From Anisakis pegreffii (lineage: Eukaryota; Nematoda; Chromadorea; Rhabditida; Anisakidae): a stretch of DNA of 64,000 bases. The DNA is taken from contig JAPYMA010003014.1 in NCBI GenBank assembly GCA_035041965.1, positions 62,001 through 126,000 on the forward strand. Reading direction: 5' to 3'. Every line of letters begins with the position of its first letter. Position 1 is the stretch's first letter. Of the stretch, positions 9,934-22,577 are shown one piece after another. Under the pieces are notes generated by a model. The model saw only the letters and a list, made by a program, of their open reading frames with translations. It had not been told where the DNA came from and did no database searches. The position numbers and the translations under genes are program-made.

Positions 9934-12219
9934 ATGAACAGAATGATGATGATGGACGATGCTGATGAGGATCTCTTAGAGAAACGCTTCAGTGGCGAAC
10001 AAATGGAAGATGGCGAGTCGAATGAAACTGATGAAAATGGTCACTCTTATTTCATTTGTTTCTCCATGCAAATCTTTTGTTCTGTAAGCGAGGAAGTCAC
10101 AATTGAATCAGTTTATATGAAGTCATCGAGAACCAGTGAAAGTCACTGATTTGAAGGAATATTTTGGAATTTCTGCGAATGAGCATGGTATGATAGTATG
10201 GTTCGATAGCGTGGTATAATAGTATAAAATTCAATTTGAGTAGTTATTCGTGTGTGAAATTGTAAAACCGAACTTATTGCACAGCATCTAACAAGTACTA
10301 TTGATGAACCCTTCGGTGTTGGTCACTGCCATACGAAGACCAATCGTTAATAGTTGTATCATAGGTTATAGTTGTTGATAGTAGTAAAACAGTTAAACGT
10401 TTGATGATAGTTTGAAATAAACCTTAGGTTAATTGTTCTATATGATGGCGCCGAATGCGTTTTAATTTACAATAATTGTTGATCGAATAAAAATAACTCA
10501 TATTTAACTCATTGTCAAATTATTACAGCTGAGCCACCAACGGACGTTCATCTATTGAATGACCTATTGAAAGAGGGTGACAAGAGGCGTGTTGCCCCCA
10601 AAACTCGTGTGCTTCGTCCTCAGCCGAAGTTACGTGAACAGGAACTGTGTGGTCCGCGGGGAATTATGTCCTTGAAGAAAATGTTCGACGGGTACAAACC
10701 CAATCCAAAGAAAAATCCCGTAGGTGTTTTGATTGTTGAACGGAAACAAGGCGTGTCTTCAGTGATCTCAAATCAATTTTTTCACACGAATTCTCAATTT
10801 GTCATCTGATGTTGCAGTTTGAATAATGAAGTGTTATTTCAGTATGAAAAACTGGCGGACGTGATGAACAAAATTGAATATTGGGCGCATTTACTACATC
10901 CGAAAATGAAATTTGAAGATGTCATTGATTCGATTGAAACACTTGGTGGCAAGAGAGCGGTCAAGGTTCGTCTTGATATGTCTATCATTTCATCTTATCG
11001 TTTCCAGTTGATCAGCTCTTTAGACATGTTTTATTGGACTGCTTAAAGGAGGTGGAATTACAAAATGATGGATACATTTGATTCACAAATTATTTCATTC
11101 GTCCTTCCAGAGTTGAACATCGATCGCGATCACTTATTGAATGCAATCAAAAAAAGCTATTCACATTCGAATTTGAATTGCTTTCGCCAAACAAATTTGC
11201 AATTGCGTGCATCTAAACTGATGCTAATTACGTGAAAATTTGTGCGTCAATTGAAGGTTTGTACATGTTTCAAGGAAGTTTTGTGTCGTACTAAAGTCTG
11301 TTCGGTCTCTTTCAGACATATATGGAAAAGATGAGAATGGATATGCCATTAACAGATGAAGATTTCGCATCAATATCGAATCCAGATGGTGCTTCGCCAT
11401 CGAAGACGCGTGAAGAAGGAGAAGAAGATGCTAACGCAGCTATTGAGCCTAGTGGTACTGGTGCAGTTGTCACAAATCCACCCGATGAGGACTATGATGA
11501 TTTTATCGATGATTTCTACACTGAGCCTAGTAGCTCAGTGAATGCGTTTGAAACTCCACAAACGCAAAATGTTTCTGTAAGTACCAAATGTAATTCACAT
11601 TTATGAATTTGTTATGTTCCAATCGAGTTCGTTGATATCTGTAATAGTTTCAATCTTGAATTCATCATTTTCACGGCTGATGCAGTTGGAAAAGTTCGAA
11701 TATGTATGCATTTTTCATGGAAAACAATGGAAACCGTTAGTTGACGTTGAGTTTCTCCGTGAGGAATTGAGAGAAATTCGCGATTCTGTTAAGCGTGAGC
11801 ATTCATAAGATGAGATCTGCACATGCGGACGTTCAATAAGTCATAATGAATTGAATGATTGCATTTAGTTGTTGCGTTATCCGAAACCTGTGTTCTGTTC
11901 ATATGTAACGGATGGAATCCATCCCATAATAATGAAGTGAAAGTTTCAGCAGTCTGTTGAGTTGACCGAAGCTCAACGTGAACGTATTGCTGCAAATAAA
12001 CGAAGAGCTGAAGAACTTCGGGCAAAACGAGAAGCGATGCTGAAACAGATTGAACAAGGCACTTCGAATGAGAAGCACGAAGACGTGCAGCCGCCTCGGA
12101 CTAACCTCCAAATCGGTTCATCCACCGAAGAAACGTCGCAAATTGTGTCCACAACTGAGATGTCAACAGATATGATGGATGATAGCGATGCAATGGACTA
12201 TATCTTTTCGACCGACTGA
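9934..12219 (+). CDS. TIPIN: TIMELESS-interacting protein (TIPIN / Swi3 / Csm3 family)
   Basis: Replication-fork protection protein that pairs with TIMELESS (Tof1/Swi1) to stabilise stalled forks and relay the S-phase checkpoint in the nucleus. Five exons, 9934-10039, 10529-10719, 10843-10965, 11316-11576 and 11950-12219, join in phase to 316 residues, close to human TIPIN (301). The Swi3 domain spans roughly residues 58-155: KTRVLRPQPKL, GPRGIMSLKKMFDGYKP, then KIEYWAHLLHPKMKFEDVID, SIETLGGKRAVK and MEKMRMDMPL. A conserved basic helix with LTEAQRERIAANKRRAEELR opens the last exon, as in vertebrate TIPIN, and the acidic tail ends in DYIFSTD. The N-terminus is acidic and Met-rich. The first donor (ATG|GTCACT) is weak, and the start at 9934 is the only in-frame ATG before the acidic segment; an additional 5' exon cannot be excluded. 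C. elegans has a homologue, tipn-1. Confidence 0.92.
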
Positions 12220-13192
12220 ATAATTTTCTGTTGTATTTGTTTGATTGTTGCGGAAATTTGCACTGAATTAGCTGTTCTATTCAAGTTTTATTTTAATGTG
12301 ACAATGGATGAGATCTGAGAATTATCGTTGTGATAGGATGAATGTAGCGTATGCACATAGTGCATGACTTGCGTTCACATCGTTATGAAAATACTCGCCG
12401 CTCTAGTTTGTAAGTGAGAGAGGTTTATGCAGTCTGGCCAAGCATTGTGTTCTACCTGGCGAATTCGTTTTGCGTTTGTGCGGTCATTCAGGCGGCGACT
12501 CGCATAGCAGATTACCTCAGGAACTTTGAAGAAATATTTCTTCATTGTTTCCTGTCGAGTGCAATTTTAGATTTTAGATCTGATCATTAAATTGTTGTTT
12601 CAAGGCTTTGCTATTGTTTCGTATTTTTTCTTGTATTGTGAATGATTTTCTTATGGCACTTGGACTTGACGTAATGTTCAATTCTGTTTAGCTATATAAT
12701 TTTTCTTTCAACTGATTTCAAAATATTTTTATGGGTAATTGCTGGATTCGTTTTATTGACGGTACTTTATTTACATATCATGTTCCATTCTACTTGGCTC
12801 TAAATTTCCTTCGTATTGTAACTTTAATTTGATCAGATTTTTGAATAAATACCTTCGATTACGTTCGCAGTGCACAACTACAAATCGAAACGTTTGAGTC
12901 GGCCGTGAGCTTCATGTTTGCCATTTGTTGTTCTTGATGATATTCTAAAATACGAGTACATTTGTGGTTGAAAATAACTGAAACCCAGTTTTTTTTTTAA
13001 ATATGAAAACTCGAGTATTTCTTCATTTTGTTTGGACTACTTTCTTTTGCGTTTAAACGCAGACGTTTTTCAAAAATCTCGTATTGGATTGTCGATAATG
13101 TTATCGAACTGAATGCAGTGACTATTCGAGAACTCACTCAAAATACGTTCATGCATTGTCGACAGTTCTTATTTGATACATTCAGTCTAGAA
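12220..13192. other. TIPIN-NOM1 intergenic spacer
   Basis: No gene seen. An AATAAA at 12844 could end the TIPIN transcript, giving a 3' UTR of about 600 nt. The spacing of under 1 kb between same-strand genes is compatible with a nematode operon. There is no clear TTTCAG acceptor directly in front of the NOM1 ATG used here, though a pyrimidine-rich acceptor-like site lies near 13063. Confidence 0.4.
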
Positions 13193-16100
13193 ATGGGAAT
13201 TGGCGACAACGTTTTATCGACCACATGTAAACGGAAAGAGGCAAGAAGAAATAGGAAAAAACTGAAGAAAATGCAAAGAATCGCTCATGCATCACACAAA
13301 AAGGTTATTAATGCCTTCTCTTGTTTTGCTAATTTCGAGTGCGATTTTGACTGATTCATTCATTCAATGAGAAACGAATTGTTCAAAAATTTAACTTTCG
13401 AATAGTTCACAATCAAAAATTTGCACTACTCATTGATCATAGCTCTGGTCTGAACGAATTGTCGTTCAGGTTGAGGACATTGTGGTGGCAAAATTGTCGC
13501 AAGATGTCGTCGTCGAAGACAAAAAATCCAGTAAAAAGAAACGTACCCATAGCGCAGAAGAAGATAGCAACGATGAGAAATCGACGACGAAGAAAAAAGT
13601 GAAGAAGAAACGAGTTAGTTCGACGGAGAAGGTGAATATTTATCGTGGATTCGGAATTCTTCACTCTCTCAAACAACATTTTATTTATCCTCCTCTACTA
13701 TCTACCTGTCAAACAGCAGACAGCATACCTTTATCTACCTTTATCTAGCATTTTCTCTATCTACCATCAAACAACATTATCTACCTTTGTAATTATCTAC
13801 CAAACACCATTTTATCTCTACTTTTTTGGATAGGTTTTCTGTTTGTAACTAAATTTAGCAGTCCAAAGTAATTGTTATTGATGCATACAAAAGGTGTGAA
13901 CAAGAGCGATTGAAATGCTGTTTATATATTTTTTTCAGGCCAAGAAAAGGCGACGTGAAGAGATCAAACGTGGACTGGAAGAGGATGAAGCACAGATTAA
14001 GCGATTCGCGACATTACTTGGATATAAGAAACGTAAGAGTAGAAATATGCCGCAAGTGTTCCGAGCTGAAGGCCTTGACTGTAAGTGTTTTGTTTATCTG
14101 ATGAGTCATATACTGTCTCAGTTACAAAGTGGCTCAAATTACTTTTCGTTCGTCACCTATTTCGATTCGATTTTATCTCTTTCATTAACCTTCATCCACA
14201 GAATTGTTTTAGTGAATCGCAAACTTCTCCGTGATTCGTGTTCAGTTGCCGTCTCTGTTATTTGCATTTGTCGTAATTTGAGAGTGCCGCAATTACGATG
14301 CTCTCCGGTCATGAATATCGCTCATACCGTTCATTCTGAAATCGAATTTGCAGATTTGTTGGAAGTTTGCGATGCAAAGAAACGCAGTGAGGTGGCTGCA
14401 GAGGAACAGGAAAGAAGCGATTCAGAAGTCGAAGAAGAATTGTTAGCCGAGAGAGCCGTCGGCGATATGAATGACGAAATTAATCTGAATGAGGACAGTG
14501 ATGGTGATGGCGATGGCGATGGTGATGATGCGATGGCGTTGAAAGATGCGACGAAACATTCAAAACGTGTCTCATTTGCTGATAATCTCACCACTGAATA
14601 TACAAAAGTACGTCACTTTTGCTTTGGAAAACGTTTAAGTTTTATCGGATTCGATGCTTTTTAGCTATACATTCAATTTTCTAACTTCAAAAAATCTGTA
14701 TCCAAACAGTTTCTGAATTATTATCCAGTTGGTGTGTACGTTTGAAATGCAAATGTAACATTTTGAAAAATTCGTTTCCGAACAAAAATTCCAATTAATC
14801 GAAGCATAAATTCAGGAAGAAATCTCAAACGATGAAAGTGATCAGCTGAATGGATCGGACAGTGATTCGGATGATGGCGGTGATGTTGACGAGATGATGA
14901 ATGATATTGACGAGGAGATAAATGACAAACAGATCGAAACTGTATCGGGAGAACCGCAAGTAGAAGAGGATATTTACGGGCGTTTGATTGACAAGAAAAC
15001 CGGTGAAATCATTCCGAAAGATGTTGGTGCAAAACAGAGACTTGCCCAATTGGAAGCTGGCAGTGAGTCGGTGCATCATGATGAGCGAAGAGCGAAATTG
15101 GAGAAGACGATGAGAGGTCTCGTGAATCGACTGAACGAGAATACCATTGTGAACACAGTGAAAAATGTCACTGAGTTGTTCGCTACGAATCCACATAACG
15201 GCTCGTTGTTTGAATTGTTTATTGTTTTATTCTAACAATTTTAGCTATCCATTACCTTCATTCTAAAAATCACTTCAACACTAGGCTAGCGATTCGTCAA
15301 TCGCAATATAGTTGTTGGTTAGGAGAGTCAAGTTTCTGTCTAGGAATAGGACGATGAATTCAATGGAACGGATGAATTCCCCAATTGGTCGTCGGAAAAT
15401 GATCAATGAGAATCGCACCGTCGCAGCGAATTTACTTGATTTTACAGTCTTTCTCTTCTTGTTGTTGTTTTTGTGATGTGTGTGAAATATTTGGTTTCAG
15501 ATGTGAAACAGTGTTTGTTTGATGCGTTATATAAGAGCATCGCGGTCGGTTACAGACTACCGGATCGAATCGTCGTCGAATATGCATTATTCATTGCACT
15601 CATACACTCGACTGTTTCACTCGAATTGTGTTCGTTCATTTTTTCATTTATATTTTCGTTTAGTTTTATTGATAATTTTGTCCTTTCAAGTTAACTTTGG
15701 TATGTTGGTTCGAATAGTATTCGCAGTGCGGTATGGCTGAGAAAACGAATCGTTTCATTCTTATCTACATAATCTCAAAAACAATTAGGAGGTGAACTTA
15801 CAATGAGGAGATACTGCATGAATTCATTCTGTGACTAACGTTGAGCAGATTTCTCGTTTTCTGTGGAAGAAGCAGGCATGTATGTGCTAAAAATTTGTTT
15901 TTTCATTGAAATGTTTCGGTAGAGGAGATATAATTTCGCTCTATCATTTTTAAGCGTCATATTTTGTGGAATCTTTCATCCTGAAAATGGTCGATTTGAT
16001 TAAAGCGCCACCTGATGATAAATATCTGGAGAATAGTTCTATTCTTCTTGCCGAGATCTACAATTTCAAGGTATTTTTCCGAATATTCTTCATTCGAATG

Positions 16101-18551
16101 ATGATTTTTCATTCTCATTTCATTATATCTTCATGAATTGCTCGGCTATAAACACATTCATTTGGAAGTGATTCTAGGGTTTTAATAGATCATTCTGAAT
16201 ATAACGAATGTAAATAAATTGAATATAAATAAGCGAATAAATATAAATTTGAATGAAATGAACAATAAATATACTATAATGAAGTTACCCGGATGAATAT
16301 AAATGATTATATAAAGCATTCGAAAGAGTAAAGTTCATGAGTTATTAATATCTCACTGTGTTGATCCCTAATATTGTTTTGTATGACAGGTGATTAAAGC
16401 CTCGATGGTCTCTGAGATATTGAGTCACATGCGTGAAGTGATCAGTGATAAACTTATGGAATGTTCGAAACTTATTCTCTCTTGTAAGTGCACAAACTTT
16501 TCGTTTGTTCCTCTTTTACGTTCTGTGAATGTATTAATGCTTTTATCATCTGTTTTCCTCCATTTCGATCTCTTCACATCGTTTCATAACTGAGTTCAAT
16601 TCAGATTGTGGTTCAATAATGAAGAGTCGTGACTCGGAATTCCTCCAGAAGTATATCAGCGATGTTCAAGTGCAGCTTTCTCAGTTACCTAGTGAGCGTT
16701 TGCTGGAGTGAGTATTTCGTTTTCAAATAATTTCTCATTCCACCAGTCGTTCATTACGTGTTGCCGTTTCAGTGCGCATGTTCGTTTCTTAGTTGAAGAA
16801 TTTTTGGAAATTAAACAAGCGAATATCCGGAAATGGACGGATGCAGTGGACCATTCAATATTCGATCATTATATGAGCATTTTCCGTGGACTTACAAAAA
16901 GTTTGTTGTTGGTAGTTTTTGTGAATTGTTATGATTAGTTGATTATCAGCTGATTGGTGTGAATATATGGGTGATGATAATTGAAAATGATGCCTCATAT
17001 GCTAATGTTCGATGTGATTCAATTGGACGACTGCTTCAGAAATTGACAAAGAATCAGAACTGGGTATGAGTGTTGATGATATACTGCATGTGGCTGAGCG
17101 GGGTCGTTGGTGGTTGGTGGGATCGGCTTGGCAACCTACTGCTGCCGCCTCATCTGTGCATCAAACCTCCAGCCTCTATTCGTCGGGAACAACCCTGGTT
17201 GATGAGACGTCCACCAAATTCGACAGTTCTCTGTTGAAGTTAGCCAAAAAAGCGCATATGAATACGGCATTGAGAAGGACGATTTTCTGTCAGCTTGTTT
17301 CATCGAAGGTCAGTTCTGTCTGCTCAACAATATTTTTGAACATCCTTCCATAAATTTTGTTTTGGCCATAATTTTACTTAAAGTGTAATCTCCAGATTAT
17401 TATCGGTCGTCTTCTTCATCTTGTTACTTCTAGAATAATAATTGTGTTGACAATTTTATCGCTGATATTTGTAATCGCCACCGAAAAATATAACCTCTTT
17501 CTGTGGCATTATTGAACGAAGCATTTTCATTATGAAACATCGTTTATTCCACCAACGGCATTATGGGTGACGAGCGATTTTTTTTTAGTTGATAGAGCTG
17601 TGTTTATTAATAGTTGTAGATTGGTTTGTTTAAATGATTTAACCAAATGAATAATTGTTCATAGGACGAAATGGATGCTTTTGAACAGCTGATGAGGTTA
17701 TCGTTGAAAGGCCATCAAGAACGTCAAATCATCCATATTTGTATACAGTGTGCTGTGCGCGAATCGTGCTATAATCCGTTCTATGCAGCCGTTATGGCGC
17801 AATTCTGTGCATTCCATAAACGTTTCAAGGTTTGTCTTGTTGCCGATTTCTTTACGCATTGTTCGTGATCAGTGGTGCTACTGGAATCCATTTTCGGGAA
17901 TTTCATCCATTCCGTCGTTGAAAGACTCATTTAAACACTCACCTTCCACTCCGTTAATCCAGAAAGATCGTTTATCCCTGAAAATATGCAATGATTTTAG
18001 TTTGATTGCTTTCAGCTGACCGCACAATATGCACTATGGGATCGAATACGAGAGTTGAACAGTCTCGAGCAGTGGCAAAGAACACTTTTGGCCGCACTTG
18101 TTGCGGATCTCATTTTGAGCCGTTCGATTGGAGTGACTGTCCTGAAGGTACCGATCTGATTAGGATTTTGTGGTTGTCTGCCTATATTCATCATATTAAA
18201 ATTGTACAAAAACTACCATTTCTATTGAAAGTCATTTCTTTTCAGTGGTTCATTTATTGAGCAGTGTTCATCTGAGAATGATTTCAGTTTATCGAGTTTG
18301 GTACCATAGATCAAACAACGACACGTTTCCTTCGTCGGATTTTGAGTATTGTTCTGACGCGATCCTCAGAGGCTAATCTGAGTGAATTGTTTGCTAATGT
18401 GATAGTATCCACAAAACATAAACTCTTCTCGCAAGGTCTGCAGCTATTCGTTCAAATGGCTCTTCGTAAACCAACAAAACAGTTCGATGAAGCACTCCTT
18501 AACCAACGAATCACGTTCTTAGAATCACTTTGGGATAATGAACGTCTCTAA
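13193..18551 (+). CDS. NOM1: Nucleolar MIF4G domain protein NOM1 (Sgd1 family)
   Basis: Nucleolar protein with MIF4G and MA3 domains, needed for small-subunit ribosome biogenesis; human NOM1 also binds eIF4A-type helicases and PP1. Exons: 13193-13303, 13470-13631, 13939-14080, 14354-14607, 14816-15200, 15501-15629, 15955-16070, 16390-16483, 16605-16707, 16773-16900, 17040-17308, 17665-17829, 18016-18147, 18288-18551, giving 817 residues (human 860). Order: Lys-rich N-terminus (RRNRKKLKKMQR), a conserved linker (FATLLGYKKRK and FRAEGLDYLLEV), an acidic tract with a GDGDGDGDD run, MIF4G from about residue 320 (KTMRGLVNRLNENT, then RLPDRIVVEYALFIALIHST), then GRWWLVGSAW and MA3 from about residue 615 (MNTALRRTIFCQLVSS, RQIIHICIQCAVRESCYNPF). 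KRVSFADN resembles the human KRVRFAED segment, an RVxF-type PP1 site. The intron after 15200 must use a GC donor. The start at 13193 is the least certain point. Confidence 0.94.
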
Positions 18552-18555
18552 TAAA
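18550..18555 (+). terminator. Poly(A) signal AATAAA overlapping the NOM1 stop codon
   Basis: The NOM1 stop TAA (18549-18551) overlaps an AATAAA hexamer. If used, the 3' UTR would be only about 10-30 nt. It could be coincidental, with a later signal used instead. Confidence 0.5.
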
Positions 18556-18713
18556 GTTGATTCTTAATTCGCAGTTGATGCAAACTGTTATGATCAGTTG
18601 TAGTTTCAGATGAAATTCTTTTACGTGTTTTTTGTTGAGGTGGATTTTTAACTTAAAATGATGAAAATTGTTCGGTTGAAACGACTCTGTTTCAATTTTT
18701 TAAGTTCATTATT

Positions 18714-18925
18714 ATAAATCCTCTCCGTTATTGTGATTATGCTATAATAATAGTTATTGTTAATGATACTATTGTTATCATTATTGGCGTTGTGGTTAAT
18801 TTGTTACTTTGTTGCTGTTGTTGTTTTGTTTGTTGTTATGAAATATGCTATGAAAAAAATGTGCTATAAATATGACCGATTTGATTGTGTACGCACATTT
18901 CTAATGTTACCAGTTAGTAGGTGGC
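18714..18925 (+). repeat. Dispersed repeat, copy 1 (pairs with 27686-27905)
   Basis: The stretch from ATAAATCCTCTCC to CAGTTAGT matches the region at 27686-27905 in the same orientation. Shared words include TAGTTATTGTTAATG, GTTATGAAATAT and GATTTGATTGT, with many substitutions and small indels. The two copies bracket the repeat island, about 9 kb apart. No coding potential was recognised. Confidence 0.6.
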
Positions 18926-18967
18926 GATTGCAGATCGAATTGGCTTAAATAAGAGGCTCAAAAAGTA

Positions 18968-19300
18968 AAATTCAGAAGCAAAGGACGAAAAGTTTCAAAA
19001 CAGGATACAAACCTAAGCCTTTCATGCGGAAGCAATGAGATTTCCAGCCACGCTACGTCGCACCTGAAAAAGCTGGCTTAATATGGAGTATACAAAAATA
19101 GTTTCCGAAAAAACTGCTAACTTTTTATCCCCCTTCCATTTTTCCAATTTCCAAAACTAAGCCTTTACAAACTCAAAGCCAAACCTGAAATAAAAATTCA
19201 GAAGCAAATGCTGAAAGGTCTTAAAATAGAATCCGGACCTTGCACAGTCAAGCGAAAACCGTTACCAGTGCCACTCTACCCAGATACCTGTGCAACTTTT
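18968..19300 (+). repeat. Two diverged direct repeats of about 100 bp
   Basis: The segment starting TTCAGAAGCAAAGGACGAAA (about 18970) recurs in degraded form at about 19198 as TTCAGAAGCAAATGCTGAAA. Both continue through an AAAACAGGAT/AAATAGAATC-like block. The unit spacing is about 230 bp. No gene is present. Confidence 0.5.
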
Positions 19301-19699
19301 CCTTCCTACGCAGTAGACAACAAGCGATTTCAAAAAGTCTTCCATAACATTTTCCTCTTCCTCTTCGAATAAGACAGCTATTACCTAACAAGATGAATAT
19401 CAGATTATGAAAATAAAATATTTGGAAAAGAAGAAAATCATCTGAGGAAATTTTCTCAACTGGGGAAGAATTTGCAGCAATTCAACACTTCAACTGACTC
19501 TTGTGACGGGTTTCTCCCTTTGATCACTGCCTCTAATTATGAGACTAAAAGTTCAATGGAATCTTCGAAATGTTAACGAAATCTCTGAATACATGAATAT
19601 CTCAAAATTCTCAACATTTCATAATAAAATCTCAATAAACTCTCGATAAAACTCATGAACAAATCATATATCTCGATAAACTATCAATCACGATAATGT
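19301..19699. other. Spacer inside the repeat island
   Basis: AT-rich with no gene. Loose repeats of TCTCAATAAA/CTCGATAAA words occur near 19625-19685 and lead into the tandem array. Confidence 0.4.
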
Positions 19700-20290
19700 A
19701 CTTCTTCATAAGGAAGCATACCGTACTCTCAGCTTTGATCAGCAACATATCAATTTCTTCACAAAAATCGATCGAGCAGAATCTTTGAATTAAAAAAATA
19801 TACATTTTGTCGGGCGATTCTGGTTAGTTGGGCAGATATAGCTATTTTGTTAGAGCTGTCTCCTCAACTAGCGCTACGTTACTCTAGCACAGCAGAGAAT
19901 ATCAACTTGAAGGTAACCGTACTCTCAGGTTTGCCCGGTAACACGTCGATTCCTGTACACCGTTGGATTCGTAGAACCGCTGAATTCAGAATATTATGTA
20001 CGTTGCAGAGCAGTTCTGCTTACTTGTAGAGATCTTCGAGGCTACCGTACTCTTAAGTTTGCCCCGTAACATATGAGTTTCATTAGAGCAATCGACCCAG
20101 CCGAAACTCTAGGTTCCAAAGATCGTACATTTTGCTGAGCAGTTCTGCATATTTGAGGAAATGTAGCTGTTTTCTTAAGGCTACACCAGCAACAAGCGTA
20201 AAGGAGTTCGTTCATATACATTCAATCACTACAGATCACCATGAACACGTTAGTATAGCTCAATAGAGGCTGCCATCTTCGAGCCTAGGC
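19700..20290 (+). repeat. Tandem repeat family, forward units
   Basis: Degenerate units carry the order CCGTACTCTCAG, TTTG(A/C)CC(G/C)GTAAC, a CGATCGAGCAGAATCT-like segment, and AAAATATA with TTTTGTCGGGCGATTCTG. The same words recur near 19725, 19915 and 20040. The array flips orientation at about 20290, where GAGCCTAGGCAAGCCTGG joins directly to reverse-orientation sequence. Confidence 0.75.
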
Positions 20291-22577
20291 AAGCCTGGGT
20301 AAACCTGAGAAGACGGTGAGGTTGAATACATGAAACTCAAATTTCTATAGTTATGTATAGCCTGAATTGATCTATAATGATCATATGGGAATGTGAATGA
20401 GCGATTCAGCGCTAATAGAGAAGCTTTTTAAAAAATTGCTATGTTTTCTCAAGAAAGCGGAATCGCCCGAAAAAATAAGTACAATTCAGAATCCAGAGAT
20501 TCAGCTGGATCAAATGAAGCAAAAAAATTCGTGTGTTACCGGGGTGAGCTGAGGGTACAGTAGGCTTCCATGTTTCAACCTGTATAACATCACAAAAATT
20601 AATATATCTCCTCGATGAGTGCAAAGTTCCAAACGGTTATTTCATTATTAGAAAGAACAAATTCTGTACAATTGAAACATGCTTAAATATTAATATGTTC
20701 TCAAGCAAAGCTGAGAAGACGGTGAGGTTGAATACATCAAACTCAAATTTCTATTAATTAGGATCACAAAAATTGCTATATCTCCTCATAGGGTGAGGAT
20801 TTAATAGCCTTCACTTCATTATCAGAAAAAACAAATTCTGCTCGATCGAATCATGTATCACCATTGATATGTTTCCGGGCAAAGCTGAGAAGACGGCGAG
20901 CTTGAGTACATCAAACTCAATTTTCCACAGTTATATATAGCCTCCGTTGATCTATAGTGATCATACGGGAATGTGAATGAGCGACTCAGCGCTAGTTGAG
21001 ATAGCTATAAAAAAATAGCTAGATCTCCTCAACAAAGCAAAATCGCTCGAAAAAATATATGATTTTCTTTATCCAGAGACTCTGCTTGATCGATTGGTGT
21101 GAAGAAATTGATATGTTACTGGTCAAAGCTGAGGGTACGGTAGGCTTGAATGTCTTTAACCGAATAGCATCACAAAAATTAATATATCTCCTCGCAGAGT
21201 GGAAATTTTCAAGCCGGTATTTCATTATTGGGAAGAAGAGATTCCGCTCAATCGAACGGTGTATAAACGATGATATGTTTCCCGGCAAAGCTGAGAAGAG
21301 AGTGAGCTTGAATACATCATCAAACTCAAATTTCCATTAAATAGGATCACAAAAATTCCTATATCTCCCCGAGGAGTGAGAATTTTCACGCAGTTTTTTC
21401 AATTTAGAAAGAAGAGATTCTGCTCAATCGAACAACATATAAAGGATGATATGTTTACGGGCAAAGCTGAGAAGACAGTGAGCTTGAATACATCATCAAA
21501 CTCAAATTTCCATTAATTAGGATCACAAAAATTCCTATATCTCCCCGAGGAGTGAGAATTTTCACGCAGTTTTTTCAATTTAGAAAGAAGAGATTCTGCT
21601 CAATCGAACGGCATATAAATGACGATATGTTTCCAGGCAAAGCTGAGAAGACGGTGAGCTTGAATACATCAAACTCAAATTTCTATAGTTATGTACAGCC
21701 TCTATTGATCTATTGTGATCATACGGGAATGTGAGTGAGCGAATCAGCGCTTTAAAAAAATAGCTAGATCTCCTCAACTAAGCAAAATCGCTCGACAAAA
21801 TATATGATTTTCTTTATCCAGAGATTCTGCTCGATCGATTGGTGTGAAGAAATTGATATGTTACTGGTCAAAGTTGAGGGTACGGTAGGCTTGAATGTGC
21901 CAACCCATACAGGATCATAAAAAATAATATATCTCATGGCAATATGGAAATTTTCGAGCCACAATTTCATTATTGGAAAGAAGAGATTCTGCTCAATCGA
22001 ACGGTGTATAAACGATGATATGTTTCCGGGCAAAGCTGAGAAGACGGTGAGCTTGAATACATCATCATACTCAAATTTCCATTAATTAGGATCACAAAAA
22101 TTAATATATCTCCTCGGAAAGTGGAAATTTTAAGCCGGCATTCCACCTCTAGAAGGAAGGGATTCTGCACAATCGAACGGCGTATAAATGATAACGTTTC
22201 CGGGCAAAGCTGAGAAGACAGTGAGCTTGAATACACCATCAAACTCAAATTTCTATTATTTAGGATCACAAAAATTAATATATCTGCTCGCAAAGTGGAA
22301 ATTTTAAGCCAGCATTTCATTACTAGAAAGAAGCGATTCTGCACAATCGAACGGCGTATAAATGATAACGTTTCCGCGCAAAGCTGAGAAGACAGTGAGC
22401 TTGAATACACCATCAAACTCAAATTTCTATTATTTAGGATCACAAAAATTAATATATCTGCTCGCAAAGTGGAAATTTTAAGCCGGCATTTCATTACTAG
22501 AAAGAAGGGATTCTGCTCAATCGAACGGCCCATAATTCATCATATGTTTCCGGGCAAAGCTGAGAAGACAGTGAGCT
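20291..22577 (-). repeat. Tandem repeat family, about 175-bp units in reverse orientation
   Basis: A unit contains GATATGTTTCCGGGCAAAGC, TGAGAAGACGGTGAGCTTGA, ATACATCAAACTCAAATTTC, GGATCACAAAAATT, ATATCTCCTCG and AAGAGATTCTGCTCAATCGA. From 21447 to 22541 the GATATGTTT-type anchors are spaced at about 174-177 bp, with some longer units that insert a block containing TGATCATACGGGAATGTGA (near 20380, 20965 and 21715). About ten units are visible. These are the reverse complement of the units at 19700-20290 and 26770-27690. The last unit is cut by the foldback element at 22578. Confidence 0.85.

Noticed and set aside
12220..13192. TIPIN-NOM1 operon as an established fact
   Set aside because: Spacing and strand allow it, but no clear trans-splice acceptor precedes the NOM1 start used, so it is left as a possibility.
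13910..14664. 249-codon continuous frame as a single exon
   Set aside because: NOM1 alignment and strong splice sites show an intron at 14081-14353; the intervening residues have no family match.
21970..22533. 187-codon minus-strand frame with internal repeats
   Set aside because: It is the 175-bp tandem repeat translated; the repeated peptide simply mirrors the DNA unit.
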